From positions 1 to 5,487 of the forward strand of contig DHHG01000237.1 of NCBI GenBank assembly GCA_002403175.1: DNA of 5,487 nucleotides. The letters are read 5' to 3'. Positions 1 through 5,487 of the stretch are shown here, piece by piece (within the stretch, counting starts at the first letter, position 1; every line of letters starts with the position of its first letter). This DNA is from Syntrophaceae bacterium UBA4778. GTDB taxonomy: Bacteria > Desulfobacterota > Syntrophia > Syntrophales > UBA4778. The position numbers and the translations under genes are program-made. The notes below the pieces were generated by a model. It ran no database searches. It was not told where the DNA came from and was given only the letters and a program-made list of their open reading frames with translations.

Positions 1-1
1 G

Positions 2-931
2 GTCAGATTTTTCACACCCAGGGTCGTATCTGTAGTGTTGCTTTTAATTGCCTTTACCCTGATGCCCACAATTACGAATCTGATATTACCGAAACAGTCC
101 ATTGCAGATCCACTCGGTAATATTATTTTTGCATCAGCCCTGACCGGATCGATGTTCGTTCTGTATAAATGCCTGAAGGGTTTTGGAAGATCTACCCTCA
201 TCATCTGGTCCATCGTCGGGGGAAGCATGCTGAATTTTATTTTTTTTCCGGTCCAGACCGGTCCGGAAATTTTTGATCACGTTCCCGTCCTATCCGGTTT
301 TTTCCATAACGTGATCACAGGAATCAGCATAGACCCTGGTGTACTGATTGCCTTTTTACTCTGTTTTTTGGCGCTATCGGTAAATGACCTGGGCTCGATC
401 CAGGCCATGAACGAGATTCTGCAAACCCCGGATCCGAATCAGAGGATTACCAGAGGTATTCTGATAACAGGACTCGCCAATATTCTTTCGGGTTTTCTTG
501 GTGTCATCGGTCCTGTCAATTATTCCCTGAGTCCGGGTGTCATCGCCTCAACAGGATGTGCGTCAAGATGGGCTCTATTGCCCGTTTCTATCCTCCTGTG
601 TTTCATTTCTTTTTCTCCCGCAATTCTAGGATTTATCAGTCACGTTCCTTCTCTTATCATCGGCTGCATTCTGTTTTTCATACTCAGCTTTCAGGTCGCC
701 GCCGGGCTGGCCCTTTTTTTGAAATCCAATAAAGGAGATTTATGGGAGGGCGGTCTCATAATAGGGCTTTCTATAATGATTGGAACGGCTATCGCATTTC
801 TCCCCGACCATGCCCTAAATGCTATTCCAGCAATGCTCAGACCGATTGTCGGCAACGGCTTCGTAATGGGGGTATTCACCGCACTCGTTCTGGAACACCT
901 TATATTCAGGAATTTGCACACAACCCATTAA
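2..931 (+). CDS. NCS2-family nucleobase-type permease, 5'-truncated by window edge
   Basis: This is the C-terminal part of an integral-membrane transporter of the nucleobase:cation symporter-2 (xanthine/uracil permease, SLC23-like) family. The frame is open to the left edge (first codon at base 2, 309 codons visible, TAA at 929-931). The GTG at 35 is therefore internal, and roughly the first third of a typical 430-460 residue protein is missing. Family signs are the entry FFTPRVVSVV, several long hydrophobic segments, and the TM10 region around 518-562 (PVNYSLSPGVIASTGCASR), which matches the NCS2 signature region G-V-x-x-x-T-G-x-A-S-R. Known family members take up purines, pyrimidines or ascorbate with H+ or Na+. 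The substrate here cannot be named, because positions that bind substrate in XanQ/UraA look replaced by eye: TM8 Glu to Asn (383-385), a TM9 Asp to Thr (467-469), and the TM10 Gln/Glu-Asn pair to Leu-Ser (527-532). Family assignment is fairly secure; function is not. Confidence 0.82.
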   Translation, partial: VRFFTPRVVSVVLLLIAFTLMPTITNLILPKQSIADPLGNIIFASALTGSMFVLYKCLKGFGRSTLIIWSIVGGSMLNFIFFPVQTGPEIFDHVPVLSGFFHNVITGISIDPGVLIAFLLCFLALSVNDLGSIQAMNEILQTPDPNQRITRGILITGLANILSGFLGVIGPVNYSLSPGVIASTGCASRWALLPVSILLCFISFSPAILGFISHVPSLIIGCILFFILSFQVAAGLALFLKSNKGDLWEGGLIIGLSIMIGTAIAFLPDHALNAIPAMLRPIVGNGFVMGVFTALVLEHLIFRNLHTTH

Positions 932-960
932 CACATCAGCCATTCAAATCCATCCCGGAT

Positions 961-1034
961 ATTCATTGAAACCAAGCCCGCTTTTGTAGTAAGTGTTTCG
1001 CTTAGACTGGATCTTAAATGGATGGTTTCAGAAT
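961..1034. other. Possible long-range stem in the leader of the ene-reductase gene
   Basis: TGAAACC at 967-973 is perfectly complementary to GGTTTCA at 1024-1030. Outside these arms ATTC (961-964) can pair with GAAT (1031-1034) across a two-base bulge. The loop is about 50 bases, so this could be a weak leader structure or chance. There is no run of T after it, which argues against an intrinsic terminator. The 162-base spacer between the permease and the ene-reductase shows no convincing sigma-70 promoter, so the second gene may be read through from upstream or use a promoter type I cannot recognise. Confidence 0.2.
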
Positions 1035-1084
1035 TCAGGCACATCCGTGGCAGTGATGGCCAGCACCTGAAATAAGAGGCAAAG

Positions 1085-1090
1085 AAGGAG
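1085..1090 (+). promoter_or_regulatory. Shine-Dalgarno site of the ene-reductase gene
   Basis: AAGGAG lies here. It is only 3 bases before the ATG at 1094 and 12 bases before a second in-frame ATG at 1103. Neither spacing is ideal. The longer reading gives an N-terminus of MNTMKKGG, the shorter MKKGG. The three-residue difference lies before the first conserved barrel strand and does not affect function. Confidence 0.7.
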
Positions 1091-1093
1091 AAT

Positions 1094-3031
1094 ATGAATA
1101 CAATGAAGAAAGGCGGACTCGAACTGGCATTTACTCCCCTGATTATGCCGAATCTGATTTTGAAAAACAGATTCTTCATGGCGCCCATGGGGACGACATT
1201 CAATATAACTCAGTTCCAGGATTACCTCGTTGCCAGGGCCAAAGGCGATGTCGGTCTCATTACAACAGGTATCATCAGCGTGCACCCGCTCGGAAGGGCA
1301 GGTGCAGAGCTGGAATTAGACCTCTTTCACGACGAAGGAATACCGGCTCTGGAACCCATGATCAGAGCAGTGCAAAAAGCCGGTGCAAAAATTGTAGCAC
1401 AGTTGAACCATACGGGAAGGTATGCCCAGGGAAAGCTTCTCGGATTCCAGCCGGTTGCACCGTCGGCCGTTTACTCTCGCTATTCGGGAGAGACCCCGAG
1501 AGAGCTTTCTACCCAGGAAGTGGACGACCTCGTCTTATCCTTCGCCGCCGCTGCCCTCAGGGCCAGGAAAGCCGGATTCGACGGAATCGAGTTTTGCGGC
1601 TCTTCCGGCTATCTGATCAGCCAGTTTCTCTCGCCTGTAACCAATCTCCGCAAAGACGAATATGGCGGGGAAAACATTGTTCAGAGGGCGGCTTTTATTC
1701 TCTCTATTTTGAGGGAGACTCGGAAGTTGGTGGGAGATGATTTTAATATCTGTGTGAAATACGATGGAGAAGACGGTATCCAGGGAGGGAAAACAATCGA
1801 AGAGGCCTGCCAGATAGCTCCTCTTCTGGTTGAGGCCGGAGCGGACAGGCTCCATATCTGGGCAGGTTGGCACGAATCGACGAGACCCATGTTGCCGATG
1901 TGGGTGCCGCGAGGCGCATTCGCCTATCTTTCCGAAGCGATCAAGCAGGTCGTTTCCGTTCCCGTATCCACCGTCGGAAGGATAAACGATCCGTTCGTGG
2001 CCGAAGACATTCTCGCATCAGGCAAAGCGGACCTGATCGGCTTGGGAAGGACACTTCTATGCGATCCCGATTTCGTTAAAAAAGCTAGGGAAGGACGGTT
2101 CGAGGCAATCAGGCGATGCACAGCCTGCTGCACCTGTTTCGACTCCATCATGGGCGGGATAAAGGGTAAAGAAAACTCAGGTTTGAGATGCGCAATCAAT
2201 GCAGAACTGGGACACGAAGGTGAAAACCTTTTTAAAGCGGCGGGGAAACCAAAGCGCATCCTGGTGATCGGAGGCGGTCCTGCCGGTCTGGAAGCCGCCC
2301 GTGTTTCGGCCTTGCGTGGTCATCAGGTCACGTTAATAGAGAAAGATGGCGAGCTCGGAGGCATGCTCAACCTGGCCATCATTCCGCCACACAAAGAAGA
2401 GCTTAAGAACATAATCGATTTTTATTCCTATGAAATGAAATCGAGGAATATCGATCTCAGGCTGGGAACATCATTTTCGCCGGCAATTCTGGATGAGATT
2501 CGCCCGGATGCGGTCATAGTAGCTTCGGGGGCGACTGCGCTTATTCCTCCCATCCCCGGCATTAATCAACCGCATGTAAAAACAGCATTGGATGTGCTGA
2601 AAGGAAACGCCGAATTACAGCAAAAGATCGTGATTATCGGCGGTGGCCTTATCGGTATGGAAACGGCGGAGTATTTATCCGATCAGGGGAAAGATGTTAC
2701 AGTTATCGAGATGCTCAGCTCCGTAGCAGCGGACGTGGGGCCCACAACGCGATGGGGGTTTTTGTCGCGCATTCACGGCAAATTCAAAATTGCAACTCAG
2801 GCCAAAGTCGTGGAGATAACAAAGACCGGTCTGTTGATAGCATCTGAAGGCGAAGTGAAGGAAGTTCCGGCGGAGACAGTCGTATTGGCAGTCGGACTTA
2901 AAAGCCGGAAGGAAACGATCGATGAGATCAGAAAATCAGGTATTGATTTCTATGAGATCGGATGCTGCCGTGAACCGGGGCAAGTTGCTGGAGCCATTTC
3001 CGAAGCATTTTCAATTGCGTACGGTTTATAA
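1094..3031 (+). CDS. FadH-like FMN/4Fe-4S/FAD ene-reductase (NADH:flavin oxidoreductase)
   Basis: A 645-residue soluble flavoenzyme with the architecture of 2,4-dienoyl-CoA reductase. Residues about 8-340 form an Old Yellow Enzyme FMN barrel: APMGTTF at 30-36, QLNHTGRY at 103-110, GSSGYLISQF at 169-178. Tyr173 and His260 (in GWHE, 258-261, followed by PRGAF at 272-276) match the FadH catalytic Tyr and His. A cysteine cluster follows (Cys342, 345, 346, 348, 366), expected to hold a 4Fe-4S centre. A first Rossmann motif GGGPAG (393-398) with Glu416 should bind FAD. A second, GGGLIG (516-521), should bind NAD(P)H; Glu539 at the end of its second strand suggests NADH. Near the C-terminus the usual FAD-contacting IGD motif reads IGCC (622-625). 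FadH itself also departs from IGD there. Electrons would pass NAD(P)H to FAD to 4Fe-4S to FMN to an activated C=C bond. The substrate is unknown: a dienoyl- or enoyl-CoA, a 2-enoate, or a steroid-like enone (BaiCD type) are all possible. The gene is full length with no frameshift. Confidence 0.9.
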   Translation: MNTMKKGGLELAFTPLIMPNLILKNRFFMAPMGTTFNITQFQDYLVARAKGDVGLITTGIISVHPLGRAGAELELDLFHDEGIPALEPMIRAVQKAGAKIVAQLNHTGRYAQGKLLGFQPVAPSAVYSRYSGETPRELSTQEVDDLVLSFAAAALRARKAGFDGIEFCGSSGYLISQFLSPVTNLRKDEYGGENIVQRAAFILSILRETRKLVGDDFNICVKYDGEDGIQGGKTIEEACQIAPLLVEAGADRLHIWAGWHESTRPMLPMWVPRGAFAYLSEAIKQVVSVPVSTVGRINDPFVAEDILASGKADLIGLGRTLLCDPDFVKKAREGRFEAIRRCTACCTCFDSIMGGIKGKENSGLRCAINAELGHEGENLFKAAGKPKRILVIGGGPAGLEAARVSALRGHQVTLIEKDGELGGMLNLAIIPPHKEELKNIIDFYSYEMKSRNIDLRLGTSFSPAILDEIRPDAVIVASGATALIPPIPGINQPHVKTALDVLKGNAELQQKIVIIGGGLIGMETAEYLSDQGKDVTVIEMLSSVAADVGPTTRWGFLSRIHGKFKIATQAKVVEITKTGLLIASEGEVKEVPAETVVLAVGLKSRKETIDEIRKSGIDFYEIGCCREPGQVAGAISEAFSIAYGL

Positions 3032-3091
3032 TTTGAAGGTGTCCTAGAATCGAGGCAGTGTGATCGCGGTCAGGACTGCATTGGGTTGTAC

Positions 3092-3799
3092 TCAGCGGCT
3101 TTTAATGATTGATTCTGCCTCTTTTAAGGCTATTTCATCATCGATATCGCGCCAGAAGAGATTCCCGATATCCATAGCTTCCATCTGCCCGAGTTTTGCT
3201 AGTTCCAGGATTCCATCAGATAAATGCGTCCGGCCTTCAGCGGCTGCCTGCTCCAAAGCCTGAAAGACCGCCTCGCCACAATAAAAGATACCTGTGTCTA
3301 TGGCATTGTACTCTTTGATCTCTTTCCCGATATTGCGGATTTTTCCGTTTCTGACATACACTTTGGTAGCATCTGCCAAATCAGGAATCTTATCTATATT
3401 ATAATCTACTGCCAATCTGCATTTACCCTTTTCCAATGGAGTATGCAGGAGCTGAATCAGAATGGCAGGATCGAAAAGGTGATCGGCCATGAGGAGCACA
3501 AAAGGCACTCGAATTTTTCCCTTGGCACACAGCACCGAATAGCCGTTAGGAAGATTCCAGTTCTCGTTATTCAAGCAGTTCGCTTGAGGAAATTTATATT
3601 TTAAATAATTTCCAAGCGTCTCGCTGCGGTAGCCGGTTATAACAGTAATCTGCCCGATTCCTCCCCGGAAGGCGGACAAAATCGTCCTATCGATCAGTTC
3701 AAGGCCGCATACCTTAATCAGCGGTTTAGGAATGGTTTGAGTCGCCTCTTTGAATCGCGTTCCGCTTCCCGCAGCTATAATCAAGGCATCCGCTTTCAT
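3092..3799 (-). CDS. Nucleotidyltransferase, inositol-/sugar-/choline-phosphate type, likely cytidylyltransferase
   Basis: A 235-residue soluble GT-A-fold nucleotidyltransferase, about the usual single-domain length. It has the glycine-rich nucleotide loop AAGSGTR (9-15), the PKPL lysine motif (25-28), NLPNGYSV (82-89), the metal-binding MADHLFD (104-110, Asp106), AIDTGIF (166-172) and a C-terminal WRDIDDE (216-222). The NGYS and ADH motifs resemble CTP:inositol-1-phosphate cytidylyltransferase (IPCT) and LicC-like phosphocholine cytidylyltransferases. The expected reaction is NTP (probably CTP) plus a phosphorylated alcohol to a nucleotide-diphospho-alcohol plus pyrophosphate. It starts 12 bases after the stop of the CDP-alcohol phosphotransferase gene on the same strand, so the two are very likely co-transcribed. 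Its Shine-Dalgarno is weak (a GAG about 10 bases before the ATG), which fits translational coupling. The neighbour would consume its product. Inositol-1-phosphate is the leading substrate guess, from the type of its partner; choline, glycerol or another phospho-alcohol is not excluded. Confidence 0.85.
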   Translation of the reverse strand: MKADALIIAAGSGTRFKEATQTIPKPLIKVCGLELIDRTILSAFRGGIGQITVITGYRSETLGNYLKYKFPQANCLNNENWNLPNGYSVLCAKGKIRVPFVLLMADHLFDPAILIQLLHTPLEKGKCRLAVDYNIDKIPDLADATKVYVRNGKIRNIGKEIKEYNAIDTGIFYCGEAVFQALEQAAAEGRTHLSDGILELAKLGQMEAMDIGNLFWRDIDDEIALKEAESIIKSR

Positions 3800-3811
3800 A
3801 TATCAGGCTCG

Positions 3812-5086
3812 CTATGCTTCTATTCCTCTGATCGATTTCCGGGAGGTATCATTCAGCCATAATAAAATCACAAAAATATAGGAACCAACGGCAGCGGAGA
3901 TCAGAAACCACTGGAGCTTTCCAATCAGAGCAAAAAGGAGCACGATGTAAGCGAAATCCCGGTTACTCAATAAAGCCATGAATCGCGTCTGCCTTGATAA
4001 TTGACCGGAACCATTCGCCATGGGTTTCAGTATATATGTGTTAACACCGGCCCCGCACAGGGCGAAACCGCCAAGCAAAAAAAGAAGAGTATAAAGGTAC
4101 CCGATATAGGAATACTCCCGGTAAAGCCCCAGGGCAATTCCCGAGAATACGCAAAAATGAACGACATTATCCATAATGATATCCAGCTTGTGGCCAAATG
4201 ATGATTCAGCCAATTTCAATCGGGCAATTTCTCCATCGACACCATCGAAGATGACACAGAATACAAAAAGAAGAGCGCCAACCAGTTGTGAAAAGTAAGT
4301 GCCGATAGAGAAGCAAAAGGCTCCTGCCAAGCCTATCGTTGCTCCTATCATGGTGAGCATGTTGGGCGAAATCGGCAGGTAGGCCAATTTACGGCTTATG
4401 GGACGGGAAATCTTCCGGCTGACATGGCGGGCTAAAAAGCCATCACTCTTTTCAGTCTTAATCGCGGCTGCATTCAGGAGCGCTTTTTCCGCCTGTTTTT
4501 TCCTTCCGGGGCTTCCGTCAAGGTCAGCCGCGACTCCGGTTTCCGCAGACTTGGTTATTTTCGCAGAACACAAGAATTTGTTATCGAATGATGGCCGCCA
4601 TAGATCTTTTAGGACCATCGGCAAATAGGTGGAAGATGCCAGATAATCCCTTTCAATGCAATCTGATCCTGAATACTCCATCACACTGATTCCGGAGGAA
4701 TTATCCCCTTCCAGGAAACGGGATAAAGTATCTTTATCGAAGACATGATTTGCCCTGAGGAGGAGAAAATTCATGTGATTGTGAATGATGATATCTTTCA
4801 GTATTCCGACGATCATCTCCGGTTTCTTTGCCGGATGAAAACAATGCTCGGGTATGATATCGGACAGTACCGGCTGAAATGTGTCCGTATACCCGATCAC
4901 ATGAATACGGCAAAACTCCAGCTGTTTTAACAGGAGAACAAGACGTCTCACGGCCGGCATACCGAATATATTCTGTAAACCTTTTTGATCGATTGCCAAG
5001 ATGAAGACAATGGTCTCATTGTCTTCGGCGCAGGATGATGTAAATTTCGACTCCGGGATATTTCTGACTGTAAAGCGAGATGCCAT
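3812..5086 (-). CDS. CDP-alcohol phosphotransferase with N-terminal degenerate nucleotidyltransferase domain
   Basis: A 424-residue two-part protein. The C-terminal half (about 215-415) is an integral-membrane CDP-alcohol phosphotransferase. It carries the complete signature D-x2-D-G-x2-A-R-x8-G-x3-D-x3-D with Asp281, Asp284, Asp302 and Asp306, and about six hydrophobic segments (near 244-264, 267-283, 306-322, 326-352, 378-390, 392-411). A polar stretch before it, SDGFLARHVSRKIS (214-227) then SPNMLT (240-245), resembles the linker of archaeal and bacterial IPCT-DIPPS fusions. NRDFAY (375-380) also looks typical of that branch. The N-terminal part (about 24-175) follows a nucleotidyltransferase fold by eye: IFGMPAVRR (40-48), IHVIGY (61-66), RANHVFD (111-117). 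It lacks the Gly-rich loop and PKP lysine, and the metal Asp is Asn113, so it is probably inactive. The C-terminal half should transfer a phospho-alcohol from a CDP-alcohol to a second alcohol or lipid, releasing CMP. This is the first gene of a two-gene operon with the intact nucleotidyltransferase. The donor and acceptor are unknown. Confidence 0.87.
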   Translation of the reverse strand: MASRFTVRNIPESKFTSSCAEDNETIVFILAIDQKGLQNIFGMPAVRRLVLLLKQLEFCRIHVIGYTDTFQPVLSDIIPEHCFHPAKKPEMIVGILKDIIIHNHMNFLLLRANHVFDKDTLSRFLEGDNSSGISVMEYSGSDCIERDYLASSTYLPMVLKDLWRPSFDNKFLCSAKITKSAETGVAADLDGSPGRKKQAEKALLNAAAIKTEKSDGFLARHVSRKISRPISRKLAYLPISPNMLTMIGATIGLAGAFCFSIGTYFSQLVGALLFVFCVIFDGVDGEIARLKLAESSFGHKLDIIMDNVVHFCVFSGIALGLYREYSYIGYLYTLLFLLGGFALCGAGVNTYILKPMANGSGQLSRQTRFMALLSNRDFAYIVLLFALIGKLQWFLISAAVGSYIFVILLWLNDTSRKSIRGIEA

Positions 5087-5093
5087 AATCCCA

Positions 5094-5098
5094 TCCTT
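5094..5098 (-). promoter_or_regulatory. Shine-Dalgarno site of the CDP-alcohol phosphotransferase gene
   Basis: Read on the minus strand this is AAGGA, followed by 7 bases and the ATG at 5086-5084. The spacing is normal and supports the chosen start. It lies against one copy of a short palindrome (5098-5106), so a protein bound there could affect expression. Confidence 0.75.
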
Positions 5099-5107
5099 TT
5101 CCGAAAT
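5095..5107. repeat. Copy 1 of a 13-base direct near-repeat with TTTCnGAAA core
   Basis: CCTTTTCCGAAAT here differs from the copy at 5227-5239 by one base. Its core TTTCcGAAA (5098-5106) is a 9-base palindrome around a central base. It overlaps the Shine-Dalgarno region of the minus-strand operon. It is a candidate protein-binding site, but short enough to be chance. Confidence 0.3.
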
Positions 5108-5137
5108 ATTTACGCTGATATGATATTTACCTATTAA

Positions 5138-5166
5138 AGGATACTAGAGCTCAAATCAGTTTCCAA
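5138..5166 (-). promoter_or_regulatory. Candidate sigma-70 promoter for the phosphotransferase operon
   Basis: On the minus strand TTGGAA (5166-5161) is followed by a 17-base spacer and TATCCT (5143-5138). Each hexamer matches the consensus at four of six positions and the spacer is optimal. The leader would be about 45 bases. This is a weak-consensus prediction made by eye in AT-rich DNA. Confidence 0.3.
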
Positions 5167-5226
5167 GCATGATTTTGATATGCCTTTTTTCTGATTTTTA
5201 CAGTCGATTTAGCTTAGCCGTATTCG

Positions 5227-5239
5227 CCTTTTCGGAAAT
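5227..5239. repeat. Copy 2 of a 13-base direct near-repeat with TTTCnGAAA core
   Basis: CCTTTTCGGAAAT, 12 of 13 bases identical to the copy at 5095-5107, with the palindromic core TTTCgGAAA at 5230-5238. It lies upstream of both candidate promoters in the shared region. The two copies are 132 bases apart. Confidence 0.3.
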
Positions 5240-5323
5240 TCAGGAAAATCAGAGTGGGAAGATTTACCGAACAGACACTAAAAGACAGTCCTGCCCTACA
5301 TGAAACCGTTCCACAACAAGAAC

Positions 5324-5353
5324 TTGACAAATCAGGCATTATGAATGTATACG
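5324..5353 (+). promoter_or_regulatory. Candidate sigma-70 promoter for the TetR-type gene
   Basis: A perfect -35 box TTGACA (5324-5329) is followed by an 18-base spacer and TATACG (5348-5353), four of six matches to the -10 consensus. Transcription would begin near 5360, about 30 bases before the ATG at 5390. The perfect -35 makes this the better of the two promoter predictions. Confidence 0.5.
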
Positions 5354-5355
5354 TT
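5344..5355. promoter_or_regulatory. Operator-like imperfect palindrome over the -10 box
   Basis: AATGTATACGTT is self-complementary at 10 of 12 positions and contains the perfect palindrome GTATAC. It covers the -10 box of the TetR-type gene's promoter. That is where an autoregulating TetR-family dimer would be expected to bind, although known TetR operators are usually longer than 12 bases. Confidence 0.35.
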
Positions 5356-5389
5356 TGGACGATTTTGATCTAAAAGTATTTTTTTGGAT

Positions 5390-5487
5390 ATGAAAAGAGA
5401 AAAAGCCGAATCAATCCTCAATACAGCGCGGCAGATGTTCAGAAAATATGGTATTCAGAAGACCAATCTTGAGGATATTGCCCGCCA
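5390..5487 (+). CDS. TetR/AcrR-family transcriptional regulator, N-terminal fragment
   Basis: Only the first 32 codons are inside the window; the gene runs off the right edge. The translation begins MKREKAESILNTARQMF and continues with KYGIQKTNLEDIAR. This is the characteristic first helix and start of the helix-turn-helix of TetR-family repressors: an Ile-Leu-x-x-Ala-x-x-x-Phe helix, a Tyr-Gly turn, then a Thr-x-x-x-Ile-Ala helix. Such proteins bind DNA as dimers and are released by a small ligand sensed in the C-terminal domain, which is not visible here. ATG 5390 lacks a clear Shine-Dalgarno site; a TTG at 5384 is a possible alternative start. An in-frame stop at 5366-5368 limits any further extension. 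The gene is divergent from the phosphotransferase operon, so autoregulation and control of that operon are likely but unproven. Confidence 0.8.
   Translation, partial: MKREKAESILNTARQMFRKYGIQKTNLEDIAR

Larger units (their letters stand above)
5087..5389. other. Divergent intergenic control region
   Basis: These 303 bases separate the minus-strand phosphotransferase operon from the plus-strand TetR-type gene, and no supported gene lies inside. The region is AT-rich. It holds a candidate promoter for each direction, an imperfect operator-like palindrome on the regulator side, and a 13-base near-repeat occurring twice (5095-5107 and 5227-5239). A shared control region for both transcripts is the simplest reading. 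Confidence 0.6.

Noticed and set aside
35..37. GTG as the true start of the permease
   Set aside because: The frame continues upstream without a stop to base 2, the upstream residues (VRFFTPRVVSV) fit the family, and starting here would drop the first third of the transporter.
974..985. AAGCCCGCTTTT as a terminator after the permease
   Set aside because: The stem is only three or four base pairs with a loop too small or too weak, followed by four T residues; too little for an intrinsic terminator.
1535..1873. 112-codon open frame on the - strand inside the ene-reductase
   Set aside because: It is antisense to a strongly conserved FMN-barrel coding region and its translation shows no domain-like pattern.
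1094..3031. Trimethylamine dehydrogenase as the identity of the flavoenzyme
   Set aside because: The catalytic-site surroundings (GSSGYLISQF, GWHE...PRGAF) match FadH-type reductases; only the spacing of the first three cluster cysteines recalls trimethylamine dehydrogenase.
3041..3076. GTCCT...AGGAC hairpin as a bidirectional terminator in the convergent junction
   Set aside because: It has a five-base stem with a 26-base loop, no extension on either side and no T-run in either direction.
3224..3604. 126-codon open frame on the + strand
   Set aside because: It lies entirely antisense to the nucleotidyltransferase, has no recognisable domain or Shine-Dalgarno site, and its composition reflects the complementary strand.
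1..5487. CRISPR arrays, tRNA or rRNA genes, insertion sequences
   Set aside because: No regularly spaced repeats, no recognisable tRNA or rRNA segment, and no transposase or terminal inverted repeats were found on either strand.

Overview
The window looks like bacterial chromosome of moderate base composition. It has normal bacterial gene packing, Shine-Dalgarno sites, and a gene set often seen in anaerobic, metabolically versatile bacteria: an iron-sulfur/flavin ene-reductase, a nucleobase-type permease, and a CDP-alcohol phosphotransferase pair under a TetR-like regulator. A Desulfobacterota (deltaproteobacterial) or similar anaerobe is my best guess. It rests on gene families alone and is weak.

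Layout. (1) From the left edge to 931, + strand: the C-terminal two thirds of an NCS2-family (xanthine/uracil type) membrane permease, cut by the window edge. (2) 932-1093: a short spacer with a good Shine-Dalgarno site at its end and a possible long-range stem. (3) 1094-3031, + strand: a 645-residue FMN/4Fe-4S/FAD ene-reductase of the 2,4-dienoyl-CoA reductase (FadH) type. (4) 3032-3091: a 60-base convergent junction with no convincing terminator. (5) 5086 down to 3092, - strand: a two-gene operon. The first gene encodes a fusion of a degenerate nucleotidyltransferase-like domain with an integral-membrane CDP-alcohol phosphotransferase. The second, 12 bases downstream, encodes an apparently intact small sugar/inositol-phosphate-type nucleotidyltransferase. 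(6) 5087-5389: a divergent control region of about 300 bases. (7) From 5390 to the right edge, + strand: the first 32 codons of a TetR/AcrR-family regulator.

How the genes fit together. The two minus-strand genes make a plausible two-step pathway. The soluble nucleotidyltransferase would activate a phosphorylated alcohol (an inositol-phosphate-like substrate is the leading guess) to a CDP-alcohol. The membrane enzyme would then transfer the phospho-alcohol to an acceptor and release CMP. This resembles the IPCT/DIPPS system that makes di-myo-inositol phosphate in (hyper)thermophiles. Here, however, the fused nucleotidyltransferase domain appears to have lost its catalytic motifs while a separate intact copy sits next to it. 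The divergent TetR gene is a natural candidate regulator of this operon. The permease and the ene-reductase share a strand, but no sequence feature ties their functions together.

The most interesting points are the decayed fused nucleotidyltransferase beside its intact partner, the non-canonical substrate-site residues of the permease, and the unusual cysteine spacing in the ene-reductase.
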